A stretch of 64,000 nt of DNA from Mesorhizobium sp. ES1-1 (GCF_020164785.1 NZ_JAIUGX010000013.1:1-64000); one strand, 5' to 3'. Shown: positions 8,782 through 17,676, numbered from the stretch's first letter. The notes: generated from the sequence alone by a model not told the origin. A program made the numbers and translations.

Positions 8782-9458
8782 GCCGGCACACCGAGCCTCG
8801 ACAGTTGGCGGCTGACCTCGTGCCACTCGGCGCAAACGAAGTCGGCGCCTGCCGCCGTCAGCCGGGCACCGTGCTCGGCATAGGTGTGGCCGCCTCCGGT
8901 ATAGCCGATCGCCGTCATGCCGGCGGCGACCGCGCCCTGGATGCCGAAGGGCGAATCCTCGATGACGACGCAGTCTGCCGGATTGGCCCCCATCTTGGTG
9001 GCGGCGAACAGGAAAATATCGGGGGCCGGCTTGCCGTTCCTGACCATTGACGAGCTGTAGATCGCGTCGCCGAAGAAGCGTGCCAGGCCGGTCACGGCCA
9101 GGCTGTGGTTGATGCGCTCGACCGATGACGACGAGGCGACACAGCGGTCGCCGGCGAGATGTTCCAAAAATTCAGTAATTCCCGGTGTCGGCATCAGGTC
9201 CTGCGAGAACAGGATCTTGGTCTCGGCCCAGATATCGCCATCGGCGGATTCTGGAAACTGGTGGCCGGTCAGTTCCCTGATCCTGACGATGATGTCGGAC
9301 TGTTTCATGCCGACGCACTGGGCGATGATGCCGCCATGGACGCCGGGCATGCCATGCTTTTCGTAGACGCGCTCATAGGCGCGCGCAGCCAGCGGCTCGC
9401 TGTCGACGAGAACGCCGTCGCAATCGAAAATGATCAGCCTTGATCGCGCCACGCGCAT
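8778..9458 (-). CDS. HAD-superfamily phosphatase (beta-phosphoglucomutase-like subgroup)
   Basis: A 226-residue hydrolase with the nucleophile motif IIFDCDGVLVDSE (motif I), SSSSVERI (motif II Ser), a Lys in NGKPAPDIF and the acidic motif VIEDSPFG. The alpha-helical cap inserted after motif I places it with phosphatases and phosphomutases acting on sugar phosphates. Two starts are possible: ATG at 9458, which has GGGAG almost touching it, or GTG at 9452, which has the same GGGAG at a better 6-base distance. It lies close to the sorbitol PTS locus, which has no recognisable sugar-phosphate dehydrogenase, so a sugar-phosphate substrate is plausible but unproven. Confidence 0.85.
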   Translation of the reverse strand: MRVARSRLIIFDCDGVLVDSEPLAARAYERVYEKHGMPGVHGGIIAQCVGMKQSDIIVRIRELTGHQFPESADGDIWAETKILFSQDLMPTPGITEFLEHLAGDRCVASSSSVERINHSLAVTGLARFFGDAIYSSSMVRNGKPAPDIFLFAATKMGANPADCVVIEDSPFGIQGAVAAGMTAIGYTGGGHTYAEHGARLTAAGADFVCAEWHEVSRQLSRLGVPA

Positions 9459-9546
9459 CTCCCGGGTAACGATTTCCGCACACCGCTATCGGCAAAAAAT
9501 CAAATGTTCAATAGTGCGGTGTTTTTGGCATGCGACCTCGGCGGAG

Positions 9547-10197
9547 CTAGAGCTGGCGAAGCGCCTCCGGCGTTCGGGCGAATTTAAGCGCCCGCTGCAT
9601 GGCCTGCCGGGACTGGGCGCGATCGGGTGTGATCCAGTTCGGTTCGGCGCCGAGGAAGCGGTCGAGAAAAGCCACCGCATAGGCGGGCATCTCGGTCACG
9701 TTCTCACGGTAGGACCACCATGTGCGCAGATCATCGGCGCATTTGTCGATGCTCGGCGCGCTGCCGAATTCCTGTTCGTGAACAGCCGAAATGACTGAGA
9801 CGCAATAGTTGGTGTAGAGAAAACCCTCGGGCCAGAAGCGCACGATCTCCAGCGTGCCGGCGTTTCGATCCGTCTCGATCAGCTGGCTAAGGCCGGAGAT
9901 TTCGCGGACCGGCGCCTGCTTTATCAGTTCGCGCAGCACGAGGCCTGCGGCGAAGACGATGAAGTCCGCACGGTCAACCGCCGCGAAACGCTTCTGCGCT
10001 TCCATGATCTCGACCCAGTCGAGAAAGGCGCGGGTCAGCTTGGCCTCGTCGATTTCAAAGCGCACGCCGAACGTGTCGGACATCATCTTGGCGCTGCCGC
10101 GGAACGTGGCGCGGAACCAACGCAATTGCCTCAGCCGGTGCCGCAGATCAGGCATGAGGGCCAGTTCGTCCCTGAAGGGCAGGTCCATTTCATCCAT
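9547..10197 (-). CDS. conserved hypothetical protein, 216 residues
   Basis: I do not recognise this family. The likely start is the ATG at 10197 (or a second Met three codons later); sequence upstream is arginine-rich and unlike a real N-terminus. The product is soluble and helix-rich, with several conserved-looking aromatic stretches (WVEIMEAQKRF, RFWPEGFLYTNYCVS, LRTWWSY). It is divergent from the GutM gene, with 178 bases between them that include a possible promoter. No signal peptide or membrane segment is seen. Confidence 0.7.
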   Translation of the reverse strand: MDEMDLPFRDELALMPDLRHRLRQLRWFRATFRGSAKMMSDTFGVRFEIDEAKLTRAFLDWVEIMEAQKRFAAVDRADFIVFAAGLVLRELIKQAPVREISGLSQLIETDRNAGTLEIVRFWPEGFLYTNYCVSVISAVHEQEFGSAPSIDKCADDLRTWWSYRENVTEMPAYAVAFLDRFLGAEPNWITPDRAQSRQAMQRALKFARTPEALRQL

Positions 10198-10375
10198 CCC
10201 ATTTGCCGACAGGCTAGCACAGCCATGGCGCCACCGAAATCGCCGACGCCTGTGGATGACCGTCGTCGAGCCCAATATCATACATATTGACATTCTCGGA
10301 AACAAATGTTCTCCCTTTGCTGTTGTCACGCATCGGTGCAAAATGCGGGCGACACAGGCTTCGGGAGGAGACCGA

Positions 10376-10813
10376 ATGGCGATCTGGCAGTGGGGACTGC
10401 TTCTGCTGGTTATTGTGTGGGCGCTGCAGTCGCTCGGCGTCTGGCTGCAGATGCGGCACTATTCCGATGTCTTCAGGGGCGTCACCAACCAGTACAAGGA
10501 TGGCTTCGTCGGAGCCGGCAATTTTCGCGGTCGATTTGCCAAGGGCACCATCGCGCTTGTCGTGGTGACGCCCGACATGATCGTGCGCCGCCTGATGGTG
10601 ATGAGCGGCCGCTCCGTGTTCACCAAGTTCAAAAGACATGAAGAATTCGAGGGAGTTTCCCTCGATCGTATCCGGTCCAATCCCGCGATCCTGGGAGAGG
10701 GGGAACCCGGTGTGGCCGAGGCCGTGAAGCGGGCGATCGAACAGATCGACAAAGCGCGGTCGGAGCCGGGGAAGAAACCGGGTCTATCCGGTTTGAACGT
10801 AGCAAGGGCCTAG
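10376..10813 (+). CDS. GutM-like glucitol operon activator protein
   Basis: A 145-residue protein with one N-terminal hydrophobic segment (about residues 5-24) followed by the GutM signature region (RHYSDVFRGVTNQYKDGFVGAGNFRGRFAKGTIALVVVTPD). GutM is the activator that accompanies glucitol/sorbitol PTS operons in enterobacteria. The ATG at 10376 has GGGAGGAG 6 bases upstream. It is the first gene of the locus, 162 bases before the EIIC gene, so it may be co-transcribed or separately expressed. An upstream TTGACA (10287-10292) lies within an imperfect dyad and may mark the promoter. Confidence 0.85.
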   Translation: MAIWQWGLLLLVIVWALQSLGVWLQMRHYSDVFRGVTNQYKDGFVGAGNFRGRFAKGTIALVVVTPDMIVRRLMVMSGRSVFTKFKRHEEFEGVSLDRIRSNPAILGEGEPGVAEAVKRAIEQIDKARSEPGKKPGLSGLNVARA

Positions 10814-10975
10814 AACCGGATGATTCCAGGTTGAAGCGACCTGAAATCTGAATCCGGCTCTAAAAAGGGATAGTGCATGATGTCATCCGAAGACCGCGTC
10901 GCGCTTTTCGGCATCATGAGCTAGAGGACGCCGCAAGCAGGCTGGGATTACCGGCAGGCGGCATAAGGAGGAGAA

Positions 10976-11737
10976 ATGTCAATATTTTCGTTGTTGGCGC
11001 AGCATGCCGACATGGCCGTGAACCATCTGCATGTCGCGGGTGCCATGGTCTCGGATGCTGCCTTGCATGGCAAGCTCGCCGTCGAGCATGCCTCTGACCA
11101 TCTCGTTGTCCTCGCGCAGGCGGACAGCGGGCCAATCACCGTCGACCAGTTCAAGGAAAAACTGAAGGACGTCCAGCAGGAGGAGCAACTCGGCTGGCTG
11201 ACCGCCATCGGCAAGTATTTCATCGGTATCTTCCAGAAGGGCGGCGAGGTCTTCGCCGGTTTCGTAACCGGCATCATCCCGACGCTGGTGGTGCTGATGA
11301 CCGCCTTCTACGCCGTCACCGAGCTGGTCGGCGAAGAGCGCGTGCACGGCCTTGCCCGCGGCGCCGGCAGGATCGCGCTGACGCGCTATACGCTGCTGCC
11401 GCTGCTGGCCGTTTTCTTCCTGACCAATCCGATGGCCTACACGTTCGGATCTTTCCTGGAAGAAAAGCACAAGCCGGCCTTCTATGACGCGGCTGTGTCT
11501 TACGTGCATCCGCCGCTCGGCCTGTTCCCGCACATCAATCCCGGCGAATATTTCGTATGGGGCGGCATTCTCGTCGCGCTGCTGGAGCTGGAAAAGAAGG
11601 GCGTCGTCGTCGCCGGTTACCACGTCAAGGTGGCGATCTGGTACGCGATCGTCGGCCTCGTGGTCATCCTGCTCAAGGGCATGCTGACCGAGCGCATCAC
11701 CGCCATCATGGCGCGCCGTCAGGGCGTAGAGCTTTAA
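10976..11737 (+). CDS. srlA: PTS glucitol/sorbitol transporter subunit IIC
   Basis: A 253-residue inner-membrane protein. The segment from about residue 75 (YFIGIFQKGGEVFAGFVTGIIPTLVVL) to the end follows enterobacterial SrlA closely, including NPMAYTFG and GLFPHINPGEYFVW. The first ~70 residues are an extra N-terminal extension compared with the E. coli protein. Together with the EIIBC protein it forms the membrane channel that imports and phosphorylates a hexitol. The start has GGAGGAGA immediately upstream. It is the first of a tight run of PTS genes. Confidence 0.9.
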   Translation: MSIFSLLAQHADMAVNHLHVAGAMVSDAALHGKLAVEHASDHLVVLAQADSGPITVDQFKEKLKDVQQEEQLGWLTAIGKYFIGIFQKGGEVFAGFVTGIIPTLVVLMTAFYAVTELVGEERVHGLARGAGRIALTRYTLLPLLAVFFLTNPMAYTFGSFLEEKHKPAFYDAAVSYVHPPLGLFPHINPGEYFVWGGILVALLELEKKGVVVAGYHVKVAIWYAIVGLVVILLKGMLTERITAIMARRQGVEL

Positions 11738-11753
11738 GGGCGGGGAGGACATC

Positions 11754-12752
11754 ATGGCCAAGACATACAAAGCCGTACGCATCTCCCGGGGCAAGACCGG
11801 TTGGGGTGGTCCGCTCGTGATCGAGCCGACAGAACAGCGCAACAAGGTTGTTTCCGTCACCGGTGGCGGCATTCATCCGGTGGCGCAGCTTATTGCCGAC
11901 ATGACCGGCGCCGAGGCCGTCGACGGCTTCAAGGCGCCGCCGATCGAGAGCGAGATGGCGGTGGTCGTCGTCGATTGCGGCGGCACCGCACGATGCGGCG
12001 TCTACCCACGCAAGCGTATCCCGACCGTCAACTTGACGCCGGTCGGACAGTCCGGGCCGCTCGCCCAGTTCATCACCGAGGATATCTATGTTTCGGGCGT
12101 GAAGCCGGCCGACGTAACAATGGCGGACGGGTCCGAAGCCGTTACGACCGCAGGGGGAACAGCATCGATGAGTTCAAGGAGCACGCCTGCAGCGCCGACA
12201 CCGCTGCCGAGCGAGGGCGGCCTTGTCGGCTTCATCAGCACGATAGGCCGCGTCATGGGTCGCGTCGTCGGCATCTTCTTCAATGCCGGGCGCCGCACCA
12301 TCGACCAGGTGATCCGCAACGTCCTGCCGTTCATGGCCTTCGTGACCATGCTCATCGGCCTGATCCTGTACACCGGCGTCGGCGACGTACTGGCCCAGCC
12401 GATGGGTCCGCTGGCCAACAACATCGTTGGCCTCCTGGTCATCTCGGCCATTTGCGGCTTGCCCTTCCTGTCGCCGATCCTTGGGCCAGGCGCGGTCATC
12501 GCCCAGGTCATCGGTGTCGCCATCATCGGTCCGCAGATCGCCAACGGCACGATCTCGCCGGCAATGGCGCTGCCGGCGCTGTTTGCCTACAACACCCAGG
12601 TGGGCTGCGACTTCGTCCCGGTCGGCCTGGCGCTCGGTGAAGCCAAGCCGAAGACGATCGAGATCGGCGTTCCGGCGGTGCTTATCAGCCGCCAGATCAT
12701 GGGCCCGGTATCCGTGCTGATCGCATGGGTCGTCAGCCTGATCGTGTTCTGA
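11754..12752 (+). CDS. srlE: PTS glucitol/sorbitol transporter subunit IIBC
   Basis: A 332-residue protein with an N-terminal EIIB domain whose phosphorylatable Cys is in VDCGGTARCGVYPRKR (about residues 75-90), a Ser/Thr/Ala-rich linker near residues 125-145, and a C-terminal membrane EIIC part (from about residue 180) containing LPFLSPILGPGAVIAQVIG. This is the SrlE architecture. It receives phosphate from the EIIA protein encoded next and transfers it to the incoming hexitol. It begins 16 bases after the EIIC gene with a GGGGAGGA ribosome site. Confidence 0.9.
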   Translation: MAKTYKAVRISRGKTGWGGPLVIEPTEQRNKVVSVTGGGIHPVAQLIADMTGAEAVDGFKAPPIESEMAVVVVDCGGTARCGVYPRKRIPTVNLTPVGQSGPLAQFITEDIYVSGVKPADVTMADGSEAVTTAGGTASMSSRSTPAAPTPLPSEGGLVGFISTIGRVMGRVVGIFFNAGRRTIDQVIRNVLPFMAFVTMLIGLILYTGVGDVLAQPMGPLANNIVGLLVISAICGLPFLSPILGPGAVIAQVIGVAIIGPQIANGTISPAMALPALFAYNTQVGCDFVPVGLALGEAKPKTIEIGVPAVLISRQIMGPVSVLIAWVVSLIVF

Positions 12753-12778
12753 GTTAAGTGAGAAATGAGGTTCGCCAC

Positions 12779-13159
12779 ATGACTGTTCTGTTGAGAACGC
12801 GGGTCACTGCCATCGGACCCGAAGTGGCGGACCTTGCCGAAGGGGGCGTGGTCATCCTGTTCGCGGATGGCTCGCCGCCGGAGCTTGCCGAGGTTTCCGT
12901 GCTCCACAAGACGGAGCAAGGGCCTAGTGACGGCGCGCCTCAGAAAGGCGCGTCGATCACGCTCGGTCCCGTTTCCGCCGTCATAACCGCCGTCGGCTCC
13001 AGCGCCTGGAGCAAGGTCCTCGAAATGGGCCATGTGGTCATTTCATTCAACGGCGCCCCGGAGGCCGAGAGGCCGGGCGAGATCTGCGCATCGCCGGTCG
13101 ATACGCAAGCGCTCGTGGCCGCCCTGAAGACAGGCACGATCATCACCATCGCCGCCTGA
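12779..13159 (+). CDS. srlB: PTS glucitol/sorbitol transporter subunit IIA
   Basis: A 126-residue soluble EIIA-Gut protein. The start chosen, MTVLLRTRVTAIGPE, aligns with the N-terminus of enterobacterial SrlB, and the phospho-accepting His lies in VSVLHKTEQ (about residue 44). The motifs TAVGSSAWSKVLEMGHVVISFNG and ERPGEICASP are also family features. It passes phosphate from the HPr domain encoded downstream to the EIIB domain. It follows the EIIBC gene by 26 bases. Confidence 0.9.
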   Translation: MTVLLRTRVTAIGPEVADLAEGGVVILFADGSPPELAEVSVLHKTEQGPSDGAPQKGASITLGPVSAVITAVGSSAWSKVLEMGHVVISFNGAPEAERPGEICASPVDTQALVAALKTGTIITIAA

Positions 13160-13215
13160 AGCATCCGCGCCGCGATCCTCATCAGGAGGCGGCGCCCAAA
13201 ACCAGAGTATTTGCC

Positions 13216-15186
13216 ATGGAACGCTCGACCATCGTCAGAGTGCATGAAGGTCTGCACGCCCGTCCCGCCACGCGCTTCGTCAAGCTCGCCAAGGGTTTCG
13301 AATCCGATGTCGAACTGGTCAAGGACGGCAAGGCGGTCAGCGCCAAGAGTTCGGTCAAGCTGATGCTTCTGGCCGTCAAGGAAAACCAGGAAGTCACCGT
13401 GCGGGCGAACGGCGCCGACGCCATCGAAGCGATCGAGGCGCTGATCGGCTATCTCGAGAATCCGAGGGCCGGCCTCGATGACGAGGATGGCCAGCCGGCC
13501 GCCGAGCAGGCGCCACCGTCCGTGGCCGCGCCTGCTGCGCAATCCGCGCCCGAAGCGACCACCGGCCTGCGCGGCGTGGCGGCAAGCGAAGGGTTCGCCA
13601 TAGGGCCGGCCTTTGCGCATTTCCCGCCCGATATCGCCGGACAAGGCCGCACCTTGCAGGCCGAAGAAATCGCCGGTGAGATCGAAAGGTTCCGGGCTGC
13701 CGTGGGCGCCGTCCAGGCGCGGATGGATCGTGCGCTGACGCAGGACAACCTCTCGGCCGGTGATCGTGGCATCGTCGCCGCGCTCAGGGATATCGCCGCC
13801 GATGACAGTCTCACGGGTGAGGCCGAGCGCCTGATCAAGGGCGGTAACGATGCGATTTCGGCGGTCATCACCGCCGCTTCCACCATCGCCGCCGACTTCA
13901 GCGCTGTCGACGACCACTATCTCAACGCTCGGGCTGACGACTTCCATGCCGTGGGGCGGCAGATCTGCCTGGTGCTCCTGGGGCAGGATGATGTCAGCCT
14001 CGAAAACATCCCTGAAGGCGCCATTCTGATCGCCGACGACATCGGCGCCTGGGACCTGGCGCGGGCGCCGCTGAAGCGAATCGGCGGGGTCGTGTGCGGG
14101 CATGGCGGGGCCACCTCACACATCGCGATCATCGCCCGCTCACACGGCATCCCAGCGGTGCTGGGCCTCGGCGACCAGATCAATGCGCTTCGCACCGCGC
14201 GCGAGGTGGCGCTCGATGGCAACAGCGGACGCGTCATCATCGACCCGGACCCAGCGACCAGCGCCGAATTCGGCACCCGCGTCGAAGCCGCCGCCAAGGA
14301 GCGCGCCGGGCTGACCGTCTTCAAGACCGTGACCCCCACGCTCGCCGATGGCAGGGTCATCGAAGTCGCGGCCAATATCGGCTCGCTCGAGGAGATCGGG
14401 GCTGCGCAGGAGGCGGGCGCCATGGGCGTTGGCCTGTTCCGGACGGAACTGCTGTTCATGCGTCACATGCATCTGCCCTCTGAGGACATGCAGGCCGAGA
14501 CATACACCGCACTGGCAAAGGCGTTCGCACCATACCCGGTCATTGTCCGCACGCTCGATATAGGCGGCGACAAGCCCATCGCCGGGATCGAATTTCCCGA
14601 CGAGGAGAACCCCTTCCTCGGCTGGCGCGGCATCCGCATGTGCCTCGACCGTCCCGACATCTTCAAGCGGCAATTGCGGGCGCTGTTGCGCGCGGCCGTG
14701 CAGGGCAACATCAAGGTGATGCTGCCAATGGTGGCGGACATCGACGAGGTCAGGCGGACGAAGGTTCTTGTCGCCGAATGCAAGGCCGAGCTCGACGCCG
14801 AAGGCGTGCCGCACGCGGCGTTCGATCTCGGCGTGATGATCGAGACGCCGGCCGCCGTGCTGATCGCCCCGGCGCTGGCCAGGGAAGTGGCGTTCTTCTC
14901 GATCGGCACCAATGATCTGACCCAGTACATAATGGCCGCCGATCGCCTCAACCCGACAGTGGCAAAGCTCAACGACGTCGCCAATCCAGCCGTCATGGCG
15001 GCGATCGAGCTGACGGCGAAAGCCGGGGTCGCCGCCGGCATCATGGTCGGCATGTGCGGGGAGGCCGCCGGCCGTCCCGACCTTATCGCGACCTTCGTCA
15101 AGATGGGGCTGACGGAACTTTCGATGAGCCCGGCGTCGATTCAGCGCGCCAAGAAGACGATCATGGATTTTGCGGCCGCGGGCTAG
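13216..15186 (+). CDS. HPr-enzyme I fusion phosphotransferase
   Basis: A 656-residue fusion. Residues 1-85 are an HPr domain with the phospho-His in GLHARPAT (His14); after an Ala/Pro-rich linker (about 90-115) comes a complete enzyme I: the phospho-His domain with GGATSHIAIIARSHG (His302) and the PEP-binding domain with GLFRTELLFM, GIRMCLD, MIETPAAV and SIGTNDLTQY. The protein takes phosphate from PEP and feeds the EIIA encoded upstream, so the locus carries its own complete phosphorelay. Most alphaproteobacteria have only a nitrogen-type PTS, so a dedicated sugar EI-HPr is notable and suggests acquisition as a unit. Confidence 0.92.
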   Translation: MERSTIVRVHEGLHARPATRFVKLAKGFESDVELVKDGKAVSAKSSVKLMLLAVKENQEVTVRANGADAIEAIEALIGYLENPRAGLDDEDGQPAAEQAPPSVAAPAAQSAPEATTGLRGVAASEGFAIGPAFAHFPPDIAGQGRTLQAEEIAGEIERFRAAVGAVQARMDRALTQDNLSAGDRGIVAALRDIAADDSLTGEAERLIKGGNDAISAVITAASTIAADFSAVDDHYLNARADDFHAVGRQICLVLLGQDDVSLENIPEGAILIADDIGAWDLARAPLKRIGGVVCGHGGATSHIAIIARSHGIPAVLGLGDQINALRTAREVALDGNSGRVIIDPDPATSAEFGTRVEAAAKERAGLTVFKTVTPTLADGRVIEVAANIGSLEEIGAAQEAGAMGVGLFRTELLFMRHMHLPSEDMQAETYTALAKAFAPYPVIVRTLDIGGDKPIAGIEFPDEENPFLGWRGIRMCLDRPDIFKRQLRALLRAAVQGNIKVMLPMVADIDEVRRTKVLVAECKAELDAEGVPHAAFDLGVMIETPAAVLIAPALAREVAFFSIGTNDLTQYIMAADRLNPTVAKLNDVANPAVMAAIELTAKAGVAAGIMVGMCGEAAGRPDLIATFVKMGLTELSMSPASIQRAKKTIMDFAAAG

Positions 15187-15193
15187 CCGGACT

Positions 15194-15997
15194 TCACGGC
15201 AAATGGGCGAGCAAGGTAACGAAGATTGGGGTCAGCTCATCGATCGGCCTGGCCTTGGCACAGGCCTGCACGATGCGGTCATGACGAATGTCGGCGGCCA
15301 GTATGGCGATCTCGAGCATATCCGGCTCCGGCGATCCGTCCCTGCCGGCCGTCGCCAGGCCGCAGGCCAAGGCCAGCGGAGCCAGGCAACTGATGTCGAG
15401 GGTGCGGTCGGGCGCGGCGGCCGGCGTTCCCGGCGCGGATTCGCCAAAGCGCACAGGGTGATGATTGAGGCACTCGACCAGCAGCGCGGCACAGGCCGCC
15501 GCGATCGGCCGCAATCCGGCGTCGGGCGTGGCCAAAGTCGCCAGCAGACCGCCATGCCGCTTGCGCATCGCGACATGGACAGCGGCAAAATCCGCTTCGT
15601 GGATGCGGGCATTGTCGATCTTCAGGCCGGCAAGCACGGCCTTGGTCAGATAGTACATATCGCGCCGGAACAGGCGCTCCGCGCTCAATTGCCGATCCTC
15701 GTTCCCGGCCGGAAAATAGGTGCCGAGACCTTTCACGGTCGTGCCGTCCACCCTTATCGGGCGTTCGTGCGGAACGAAGGATTCGGCGATCGACAGAGCT
15801 TCGTCGACCGCGCTCGCGGCATGGCTGAGCAGGCCTTCAATGCCTTTGCCCGGAAAGGTCGGCAGGAGGCTGGTCGCCTCGCGAACGGCGCTTGCTTCGC
15901 CGGTGCCGTCATGGCGGCTTTGGCGGATGATATCGCGCACTTCCCGCAAGCGGTCCTTCAGGTTGACGCGGACATCTTCGGAGATTTGTCGGAGCAT
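15194..15997 (-). CDS. conserved hypothetical protein between PTS genes and SorC regulator
   Basis: I do not recognise the family. The product is about 267 residues, soluble and helix-rich, with a middle section (GTYFPAGNEDRQLSAERLFRRDMYYLTKAVLAGLK) that looks conserved. The ATG at 15997 is preferred because it has GAGG 8 bases upstream; longer forms from 16021 or 16105 lack a ribosome site and the longest would run over the palindromic operator at 16061. It is convergent with the HPr-EI gene (7 bases apart) and divergent from the SorC regulator, so it probably shares that regulator's operator and belongs to the hexitol locus. Confidence 0.65.
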   Translation of the reverse strand: MLRQISEDVRVNLKDRLREVRDIIRQSRHDGTGEASAVREATSLLPTFPGKGIEGLLSHAASAVDEALSIAESFVPHERPIRVDGTTVKGLGTYFPAGNEDRQLSAERLFRRDMYYLTKAVLAGLKIDNARIHEADFAAVHVAMRKRHGGLLATLATPDAGLRPIAAACAALLVECLNHHPVRFGESAPGTPAAAPDRTLDISCLAPLALACGLATAGRDGSPEPDMLEIAILAADIRHDRIVQACAKARPIDELTPIFVTLLAHLP

Positions 15998-16060
15998 CGC
16001 GGATCGCCTCGAAATTTGCATGGCTTGACGCAAGCCGGCAGCCAGCAATTCTACATTGTT

Positions 16061-16084
16061 CCTATCGATTGGTAGATCAATAGG
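16061..16084. promoter_or_regulatory. palindromic operator candidate in the divergent SorC promoter region
   Basis: CCTATCGAT (16061-16069) and ATCAATAGG (16076-16084) form an inverted repeat matching at 8 of 9 positions with a 6-base centre. It lies between the start of the hypothetical gene at 15997 and the SorC regulator at 16151. It is unlike the operator at 1670, which fits two SorC proteins with different recognition helices. Autoregulation is inferred from position only. Confidence 0.5.
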
Positions 16085-16150
16085 CGATAGTAGACCAGCG
16101 TGCATAATCGGCGACGGCGCGCTCGTCCGTCGCCGCGGGGAGAGACAGGC

Positions 16151-17170
16151 GTGGGCAGGCGGCGAGTGGGCGAAAGCGACGATGGCCAGGGCGAGGTTAC
16201 CGAACAGCTCGCCAATGAGAGCCGGACGGATCGGTTGCGGATCCGCGCCGCCTGGATGTATTTCGTCGAACAGATGACGCAGAACGAGATCGCCGACGTG
16301 CTCGGCGTCGGCCGCGTCACGATCGTGCGCATGCTGGCGGAGGCCCGCGCCCGCAACGAGGTCAAGATCAGCATCGAAAGCGAGTTGTCGGAGATCGTGC
16401 GGCTGGAACGCGCGCTGGAAAAGACGTTTGGGCTACGGCAGGCTCTGGTCGCGCCGCTTTCGACGCCCGGCGCGGACCCGATACCGGCGATCAGCGCCCG
16501 GACCGGCAGCTTCCTGTCTGACACGATGAAATCCGGGATGCGGGTCGGCGTCGGCTGGGGACGGACGCTGTTCTCGAGCCTGCCATTCATCAGCGCCAAG
16601 TCCCTCACCGACTTCAAGGTCATCTCCCTGCTCGGCGGCGTCGGCGTGGCGCGCAGGTTCAACCCGGCGGAATTCGCCTGGCGGTTCGCCCAGATTTTTC
16701 AGGGCGACGGCTATCTCATCCCGACACCGGCCGTGGTCGACAGCGTCCAGACCAAGATCGCTCTTGTCGAACGCTGCGGCCTGCAGGAGATATTCGAGAT
16801 GGCCGATACGCTCGACGCCGTGCTGCTCAGCATCGGCGGCATCGCTTCTGCGACCACTTTCTATCGCGGTGGCTTCCTCAAGGAAACCGAGCGCGAAGCG
16901 CTCGTTTCGCGTGGGGCGGTGGGCGATCTTCTGTTTCATTTCTTCGATCGCAAAGGCGATTTGGTCGACCATCCGATCAACAGCCTGGTGATGTCGGTGG
17001 ACGTCGACCGGTTGCGCAAGGCGCCGATCCGCATCCTGACATCCGGGGGCGAGGAGAAAGTGGAAGCCTTGCTCGGCGCCATGACCCTGATCGCGCCGAC
17101 GATCCTGATCACCGACGAGGACAGCGCCAGGCGCATGCTGGAACTGCATGCCGCGCAAGCTTCGCTATAG
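16151..17170 (+). CDS. SorC-family sugar-binding transcriptional regulator
   Basis: An N-terminal helix-turn-helix (AWMYFVEQMTQNEIADVLGVGRVTIVRML) is followed by the SorC effector domain with VGVGWGRTLFSSL and the C-terminal SGGEEKVEALLGAM loop. The start preferred is GTG at 16151, which has GGGGAGAG upstream; an ATG at 16100 would add 17 arginine-rich residues and no ribosome site. About 339 residues, normal for the family. Its position next to the hexitol PTS genes suggests it senses the phosphorylated hexitol and controls the locus. Confidence 0.87.
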   Translation: MGRRRVGESDDGQGEVTEQLANESRTDRLRIRAAWMYFVEQMTQNEIADVLGVGRVTIVRMLAEARARNEVKISIESELSEIVRLERALEKTFGLRQALVAPLSTPGADPIPAISARTGSFLSDTMKSGMRVGVGWGRTLFSSLPFISAKSLTDFKVISLLGGVGVARRFNPAEFAWRFAQIFQGDGYLIPTPAVVDSVQTKIALVERCGLQEIFEMADTLDAVLLSIGGIASATTFYRGGFLKETEREALVSRGAVGDLLFHFFDRKGDLVDHPINSLVMSVDVDRLRKAPIRILTSGGEEKVEALLGAMTLIAPTILITDEDSARRMLELHAAQASL

Positions 17171-17261
17171 GCCGCGCCGGTTGCCGTGACGGGGGGCATC
17201 GGATACTGACCGCCCAGGCAAGTGACGCCTGAAATACCGGTCAGCAAACGGAGCCTCTGAC

Positions 17262-17615
17262 ATGACAGACCAAACGATCCTCAAATTCGGCCCTGTCGAG
17301 AACGCGGACACCGACGACCTGGCCGGCTGGGTCGTGGTCGAAGGCCAGCCGACCATGAAGACAGCCGTCCAGCACACGACCGCGGACGGCAAGGTGTTGT
17401 CGGGCACCTGGCAGGCCACGCCGGGCACTTATCACGCGACCTATACCGACTATGAATTCGTGCACATGATCGCCGGCCGTATCATCATCACCCCGGACGG
17501 CGGGAGCCCGGTCGAGGTCGGTCCCGGCGACGCCTTCGTGGTGGAAGCCGACTTCAAGGGAACCTGGAAGATCATCGAGCCGGTGATCAAGCATTTCGTC
17601 GTTCGTGTCGGCTGA
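17262..17615 (+). CDS. cupin-domain protein
   Basis: A 117-residue single-domain cupin. The first cupin motif region is GTWQATPGTYHATYTDYEFVHMIAGRI and the second PVEVGPGDAFVVEADFKGTWKII; the motif-1 Glu and His (YEFVH) are present. The pattern matches the DUF861-type (ureidoglycine-aminohydrolase-like) cupins, small enzymes or sugar-binding proteins whose substrate usually cannot be guessed. It lies 91 bases after the SorC regulator in the same direction and is followed by a terminator-like hairpin, so it closes the hexitol locus. Confidence 0.85.
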   Translation: MTDQTILKFGPVENADTDDLAGWVVVEGQPTMKTAVQHTTADGKVLSGTWQATPGTYHATYTDYEFVHMIAGRIIITPDGGSPVEVGPGDAFVVEADFKGTWKIIEPVIKHFVVRVG

Positions 17616-17640
17616 AGCCTGACCATCGCATCAGCGTGAA

Positions 17641-17676
17641 ACCCGCCATGGTTCGCCCTGGCGGGTCTGTCATTTT
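17641..17676 (+). terminator. rho-independent terminator-like hairpin after the cupin gene
   Basis: ACCCGCCA (17641-17648) and TGGCGGGT (17659-17666) form a perfect 8-bp stem with a 10-base loop, followed by CTGTCATTTT. The T tract is short and interrupted, so termination may be partial, but the position 25 bases after a stop codon fits. Confidence 0.6.

Noticed and set aside
9480..9526. Terminator with stem ACACCGC / GCGGTGT followed by TTTTT
   Set aside because: The loop would be about 29 bases and the T run serves only the plus strand, where no gene ends nearby; it may be a weak bidirectional element but is not supported.
10282..10312. SorC-type operator upstream of gutM like the one at 1670
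   Set aside because: Only TTGACATT and a rough ACATATTG / CAAATGT dyad are shared; the arms match too poorly and no good -10 lies at the right distance.
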